Shown here: piece by piece, positions 7,144 to 9,596 of the stretch | Position numbering within the stretch: position 1 is the first letter of the stretch | How the letters are laid out: every line of letters begins with the position of its first letter | Source: UBA1724 sp963632245 | GTDB lineage: Bacteria > Verrucomicrobiota > Lentisphaeria > Oligosphaerales > Oligosphaeraceae | Direction of reading: 5' to 3' | NCBI GenBank assembly: GCA_963632245.1 | Contig: CAVGTF010000091.1 | Coordinates: 1-9,596, forward strand | Length of the DNA stretch: 9,596 nt | The notes under the pieces: generated by a model | What the model saw: only the letters and a program-made list of their open reading frames with translations | Told to the model about the DNA's origin: nothing | Databases searched by the model: none | Program-made: the position numbers and the translations under genes

Positions 7144-7272
7144 GTATGATTTCTCCTCTTTTGGAATGGGGGGATGTGGTGTGGTTACTTCTTCTACAAT
7201 GAGGATGTGCCTGCAACGCCTCCGGATTTCGCCGCATTCGGGCGTCGCCGGTCAAGCGGCAAGGGGGGATGT

Positions 7273-7998
7273 TTAACAGGTGGCGTCTGTGACTAGGGTG
7301 CCGTGCTGGAAGTTCCCCGAGAGGATCTCGGTGAGCACGCCCTTTTCGGTGGCCTTGAAGACCACGGCGGGGAGGTGGTTCTCCTGGCAGAGGGCGAAGG
7401 CATTGGCGTCCATGACCTTCAGGTGCCGGGAGAGCGCCTCGTCGTAGGTCAGGCGGGCGAAGCGTGTGGCCTCGGGATGGGTCACGGGATCCGCGCTGTA
7501 GATGCCATCCACCTTCGTGGCCTTGAAGACCGCCTGCGCATGGATCTCCAACGCGCGGAGGGCGGCGGTGGTATCCGTGGAAAAATAGGGATGGCCGGTG
7601 CCGGCCGCAAAGAGGACCACGGTCCCCTGGGAGAGCAGCCGCTCGGCCTCGCGATAATCGAAGGGCGGCAGGACGCCGGCGATGGGCAGCGCGGACTGGA
7701 TTTCGGCGGGGATGCCGAGCTGCTGGAGGGCGTCACGCATGGCCAAGGCATTCATGCAAGTGGCAAGCATGCCCATGTAGTCCGCCCCCAGACGATCCAT
7801 TCCCTGGCGGCTGCCCGCCAGCCCCCGGAAGAGATTCCCCGCACCAATAATCACCGCCGCCTGCGCCCCGCACTCCCGGGCCTCCGATACCAACGCCGCA
7901 CTGCGCGCAATGGCCGCCGGATCCAGGCCGCCGTGGGGACCACCGAGGGCCTCGCCGCTGATTTTCAGGAGAATGCGGGAAAAGTATGGACTCGACAT
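7273..7998 (-). CDS. pyrH: Uridylate (UMP) kinase
   Basis: A 241-residue cytoplasmic kinase of the amino acid kinase superfamily that converts UMP to UDP with ATP in pyrimidine nucleotide synthesis. Key segments are RILLKISGEAL (8-18), VIIGAGNLFRG (49-59, the substrate glycine loop, usually VIGGGN), GADYMGMLAT (71-80) with NALAMRDAL (83-91), GTGHPYFSTDTTAALRA (133-149), KVDGIYSADP (162-171) and VMDANAFALCQENHLPAVVF (195-214). The frame is open upstream to 8088, but those 30 residues do not look like the family; the ATG at 7998 puts the conserved RILLK strand at the N-terminus. No Shine-Dalgarno sequence is visible. frr follows, as in most bacteria. tsf, the usual upstream neighbour, is absent and an RRM gene lies there instead. 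Confidence 0.97.
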   Translation of the reverse strand: MSSPYFSRILLKISGEALGGPHGGLDPAAIARSAALVSEARECGAQAAVIIGAGNLFRGLAGSRQGMDRLGADYMGMLATCMNALAMRDALQQLGIPAEIQSALPIAGVLPPFDYREAERLLSQGTVVLFAAGTGHPYFSTDTTAALRALEIHAQAVFKATKVDGIYSADPVTHPEATRFARLTYDEALSRHLKVMDANAFALCQENHLPAVVFKATEKGVLTEILSGNFQHGTLVTDATC

Positions 7999-8076
7999 AG
8001 ATTGGCAGGCGTGTATTCTGGGGGTGAAAAATGCAAGGAGACACCACTCGACGGCTCCTCCGCCGGGCTTTTCCAT

Positions 8077-8082
8077 ATTGTA
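8077..8082 (-). promoter_or_regulatory. Candidate -10 box for pyrH-frr
   Basis: On the minus strand TACAAT matches the -10 consensus at five of six positions, 78 bp upstream of the pyrH ATG and downstream of the RRM terminator. No good -35 hexamer sits 16-18 bp further upstream, so this is only a candidate. Confidence 0.3.
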
Positions 8083-8177
8083 AGGCACATTCCCTTTTCC
8101 GCCTCGAAACCACGCCCTTTTTTCACAGGGATTTCACCCACAAGGACACCCACGAAAAATCACTCACACACAGGCAC

Positions 8178-8214
8178 AAAAAAGGCCGCCGCATCCCAAA
8201 AGATGCAACGGCCT
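8178..8214 (-). terminator. Intrinsic terminator after the RRM gene
   Basis: On the minus strand AGGCCGTTGCATC pairs with GATGCGGCGGCCT around a short loop. The stem is about 13 bp, the TT/GG positions forming G-U wobbles, and a run of six T follows. It lies 66 nt past the RRM stop codon and separates that gene from pyrH. A smaller hairpin (GTCGG...CCGAC) lies between the stop codon and this stem. Confidence 0.92.
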
Positions 8215-8279
8215 CTTGTCGGTCTCAAGCCCGACGGCCCCCCAAAAGGGCACCGCCGGGAAGACGCTATTGGGGCATG

Positions 8280-8573
8280 TTAGCGGTTGAAGCCCATGCC
8301 GCCGTGGGGGCGGGGACCACGGGGCTCGCGGGGCTTGGCCTCGTTGACGGTCAGGGTGCGACCGTGGTCTTCTTTGCCGTTCATGCCGTCGATGGCGGCC
8401 TGCGCCTCGCCGTCGTCCGCCATTTCCACAAAGCCGAAGCCCTTGGAACGGCCGGTGTCACGATCGGTGATGACCCGCGCGGAGTCGACCTTTCCGAACT
8501 GGGAGAAGATCTGGTTGAGTTCGGCGTCGTTGACCGCGTAGCTCAGGTTGCCAACGTAGAGATTTTTGCTCAT
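8280..8573 (-). CDS. Small RRM-domain RNA-binding protein
   Basis: A 97-residue protein consisting of one RNA recognition motif and a short tail. RNP2 is LYVGNL (5-10) and RNP1 is KGFGFVEM (44-51), with aromatic residues in the positions that stack on RNA bases. The tail (78-97) is Pro/Arg/Gly-rich. Such stand-alone RRM proteins occur in cyanobacteria, PVC bacteria and some proteobacteria, often linked to cold response or RNA chaperoning; the targets here are unknown. The ATG at 8573 is the first in frame. The nearest purine-rich match, AGGAG, is about 15 nt away, longer than usual. The gene seems monocistronic, with a strong terminator after it and a possible promoter about 210 bp before it, which would give a leader of about 200 nt. 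Confidence 0.95.
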   Translation of the reverse strand: MSKNLYVGNLSYAVNDAELNQIFSQFGKVDSARVITDRDTGRSKGFGFVEMADDGEAQAAIDGMNGKEDHGRTLTVNEAKPREPRGPRPHGGMGFNR

Positions 8574-8781
8574 GGAATTACTGGATTGCTCCTGTCTGGT
8601 ACTCTTGTCCCAACTTTTGCCTGTGTGTTGATCTTTCCCGGGGACAAATCAAATGAGGAAAGGAGCCGGATGGCTCAATCGCGAGACCGAAGGCGGAGAG
8701 AAGGGAGACAGGGCAAAAAAATCTCTGGAACTCAATTCCCTCAAGCAGGGGATCTTTCGACTAACATTCAGAGTATGCTTT

Positions 8782-8810
8782 AATAAAATGGAAATCTCAA
8801 GGGCTGACAA
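8782..8810 (-). promoter_or_regulatory. Candidate sigma-70-type promoter for the RRM gene
   Basis: On the minus strand TTGTCA (8810-8805, five of six to the -35 consensus) is followed after 17 bp by TTTATT (8787-8782, four of six to the -10 consensus), in an AT-rich stretch. Transcription would begin near 8775 and give a leader of about 200 nt. The call rests on motif match and spacing only. Confidence 0.35.
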
Positions 8811-8959
8811 CAAAAATTTTTCAACTTTTTTAAAGATTTTTGGGGGGTCACCGTCGAAAAATTCGCATTCTGTCCGGAGATCGCCCCTTCTGTCCAAAAG
8901 TGTTCCTTTGGGAAAATTTCGGATTTTCGGGGTGTTTTTGTAAAAATGGAATCGGCGGA

Positions 8960-8986
8960 TTGGCGGACTTTGGGCGCCCGTATATT
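8960..8986 (+). promoter_or_regulatory. Candidate promoter for the helix-turn-helix gene
   Basis: TATATT (8981-8986) matches the -10 consensus at five of six positions and stands out in GC-rich surroundings. TTGGCG (8960-8965) could serve as -35, but the 15-bp spacer is short. The start point would be near 8993, placing the inverted repeat at 8997-9013 just downstream, where a repressor could act. Confidence 0.35.
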
Positions 8987-8996
8987 TCCCGACGCA

Positions 8997-9013
8997 TCCC
9001 GAGGAGATCGGGA
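8997..9013. promoter_or_regulatory. Inverted repeat, possible operator
   Basis: TCCCGA, 5-nt spacer GGAGA, TCGGGA: a perfect 6-bp dyad located 77 bp before the ATG of the helix-turn-helix gene and just after the candidate -10 box. It could be a binding site for that protein or a small leader hairpin. Confidence 0.35.
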
Positions 9014-9089
9014 GGAAGCCGTCATCATTCCGGGCTCGTCGAGAGTCCCCGTCCCTTCACCGCCGTCCATTGGCAGGAGGAATCCCCCC

Positions 9090-9560
9090 ATGAAACACCC
9101 CCTTGTATCCCCATCATCCCCGTCGTCCTCCCTGCCCTTCCGGGGCGTCTTCACCGACGAGCACCGCGCGCGTCTCCGGCAGGTCCGCCAGGGCATGGGT
9201 GCCTCTTTTGCGCAGCTAGGCGAGCTATTGCGCATCAACTGGTCCACCATCCGCAAATGGGAAGCGGGAGTCTCCCGGAAATGTCATCCGCGGCATGTGG
9301 GGCGCGTCGCCGCCTTCCTGAACCACGAATACGACGCGCGCTTCCAGCGCCTGGACGACCATGAGGAATTCCTGGGAAATGCCCTCCGGCGGCTCCCCCT
9401 CCCCCTCAATGACTGCCTGGAAAAGGCGCGGATGATCCGCGCCCTCGGAAAATGCTACCGACAGGATCCCCGGCGACTCCCCACACTCCTCCAGCAGGCC
9501 CTCGACCAGACCGCGAGGGAACTCCTGGAGGAAGAGGGAGGAATGAGGAATGAGGAATGA
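9090..9560 (+). CDS. Helix-turn-helix (XRE-like) DNA-binding protein
   Basis: A 156-residue protein. After a Ser/Pro-rich start (1-16), residues about 22-78 form an XRE/Cro-type helix-turn-helix domain: LRQVRQGMGASFAQLGELLRI (29-49) leads into the recognition segment NWSTIRKWEAG (50-60). Residues 80-147 are helical and charged, resemble no effector domain I recognise, and may mediate dimerisation. It is probably a transcription regulator of unknown targets. I chose the ATG at 9090 because AGGAGG lies 9 nt before it; the frame is open back to 8946 without domain-like sequence. The final residues (EGGMRNEE) and the TGA stop are encoded by the CTCATTC-type repeat (as GAATGAG), so the native C-terminus may have been altered by the repeat. 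Confidence 0.82.
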   Translation: MKHPLVSPSSPSSSLPFRGVFTDEHRARLRQVRQGMGASFAQLGELLRINWSTIRKWEAGVSRKCHPRHVGRVAAFLNHEYDARFQRLDDHEEFLGNALRRLPLPLNDCLEKARMIRALGKCYRQDPRRLPTLLQQALDQTARELLEEEGGMRNEE

Positions 9561-9596
9561 GGAATGAGGAGTTGTGGCCACTCTGCAGTGGGCCTT
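9541..9596 (-). repeat. Dispersed repeat, right copy (GAATGAG heptamers plus hairpin)
   Basis: Four perfect GAATGAG heptamers (9541-9568, the reverse complement of CTCATTC) are followed by GAGTTGTGGCC and the hairpin at 9576-9594. Bases 9552-9596 are an exact reverse complement of 130-174. The copy runs off the right edge of the window at the same point where the left copy begins to match, so the real repeat may be longer. It overlaps the last codons and stop of the helix-turn-helix gene. Confidence 0.93.

Larger units (their letters stand above)
8574..9089. other. 516-bp divergent intergenic region with AT-rich centre
   Basis: This gap separates the RRM gene (minus) from the helix-turn-helix gene (plus). 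Bases about 8780-8945 are much more AT-rich than the rest of the window, with A and T runs at about 8811-8841 and 8914-8946. An 8-bp direct repeat, TTCTGTCC, occurs at 8868-8875 and 8888-8895, 20 bp apart. Possible promoters face both ways (8782-8810 minus; 8960-8986 plus) and an inverted repeat lies at 8997-9013. I see no convincing tRNA, rRNA or protein gene. The frame of the helix-turn-helix gene is open to 8946, but the upstream part does not look coding. Confidence 0.6.

Noticed and set aside
7303..8283. A 326-codon plus-strand frame opposite pyrH.
   Set aside because: It is antisense to an unmistakable pyrH and runs through the RRM terminator; its composition matches a shadow frame.
8711..8755. 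Terminator or attenuator in the RRM leader (T-run on the minus strand after GGAATTGAGTTCC).
   Set aside because: The stem has only four base pairs and is separated from the T-run, so it is too weak to call.
130..9596. The terminal inverted repeat as ends of a composite transposon or integrated element.
   Set aside because: There is no transposase, integrase or cargo-type gene between the copies; the content is core housekeeping, and heptamer arrays are not typical of insertion sequence ends.

Overview
The window (9,596 bp, roughly 60% G+C by eye) is ordinary bacterial chromosome carrying housekeeping genes, with repeat sequence at both ends. The gene set points to the PVC superphylum, probably Lentisphaerota, Verrucomicrobiota or Kiritimatiellota. 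It includes a small eukaryote-like RRM protein, an HPr with a GIHLRPS active site, MreC/MreD, TolB, and a ClpX-like ATPase without a zinc finger. The phylum is an inference from gene content and protein style; there is no rRNA in the window to fix it.

Layout. Bases 1-177 hold a heptamer tandem array, a GC-rich hairpin and a dispersed repeat. These lead directly into a plus-strand sodium:solute symporter (178-1761). A minus-strand block follows; in its direction of transcription it reads RRM protein (8573-8280), pyrH (7998-7273), frr (7143-6580), tolB (6425-5229), ClpX-like ATPase (5198-3549), HPr (3552-3277), mreC (3229-2411) and mreD (2409-1819). Clear intrinsic terminators follow the RRM gene and frr. 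The block therefore divides into three likely transcription units: RRM alone, pyrH-frr, and tolB-clpX-like-HPr-mreC-mreD. A 516-bp intergenic region with an AT-rich centre separates the RRM gene from a divergent plus-strand helix-turn-helix gene (9090-9560). The stop codon of that gene lies inside a second, inverted copy of the terminal repeat.

How the genes work together. PyrH and Frr are the usual nucleotide and translation pair. The tolB-to-mreD unit joins a periplasmic Tol protein, a cytoplasmic AAA+ unfoldase, a PTS phosphocarrier and two cell-shape proteins. Very tight spacing (a 4-bp ATGA overlap and a 1-bp gap) suggests translational coupling within it. Envelope biogenesis is the common theme, while the roles of the ATPase and HPr in it are open.

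Most notable points. A 45-bp perfect inverted repeat (130-174 and 9552-9596) contains a hairpin and a heptamer array; it abuts a start codon at one end and supplies a stop codon at the other. The ClpX-like ATPase has lost its zinc domain, keeps an IGF loop, and has a C-terminal extension that looks like a second copy of its own small alpha-helical domain. I did not see a defence system, mobile element, CRISPR array or obviously new multi-gene system.
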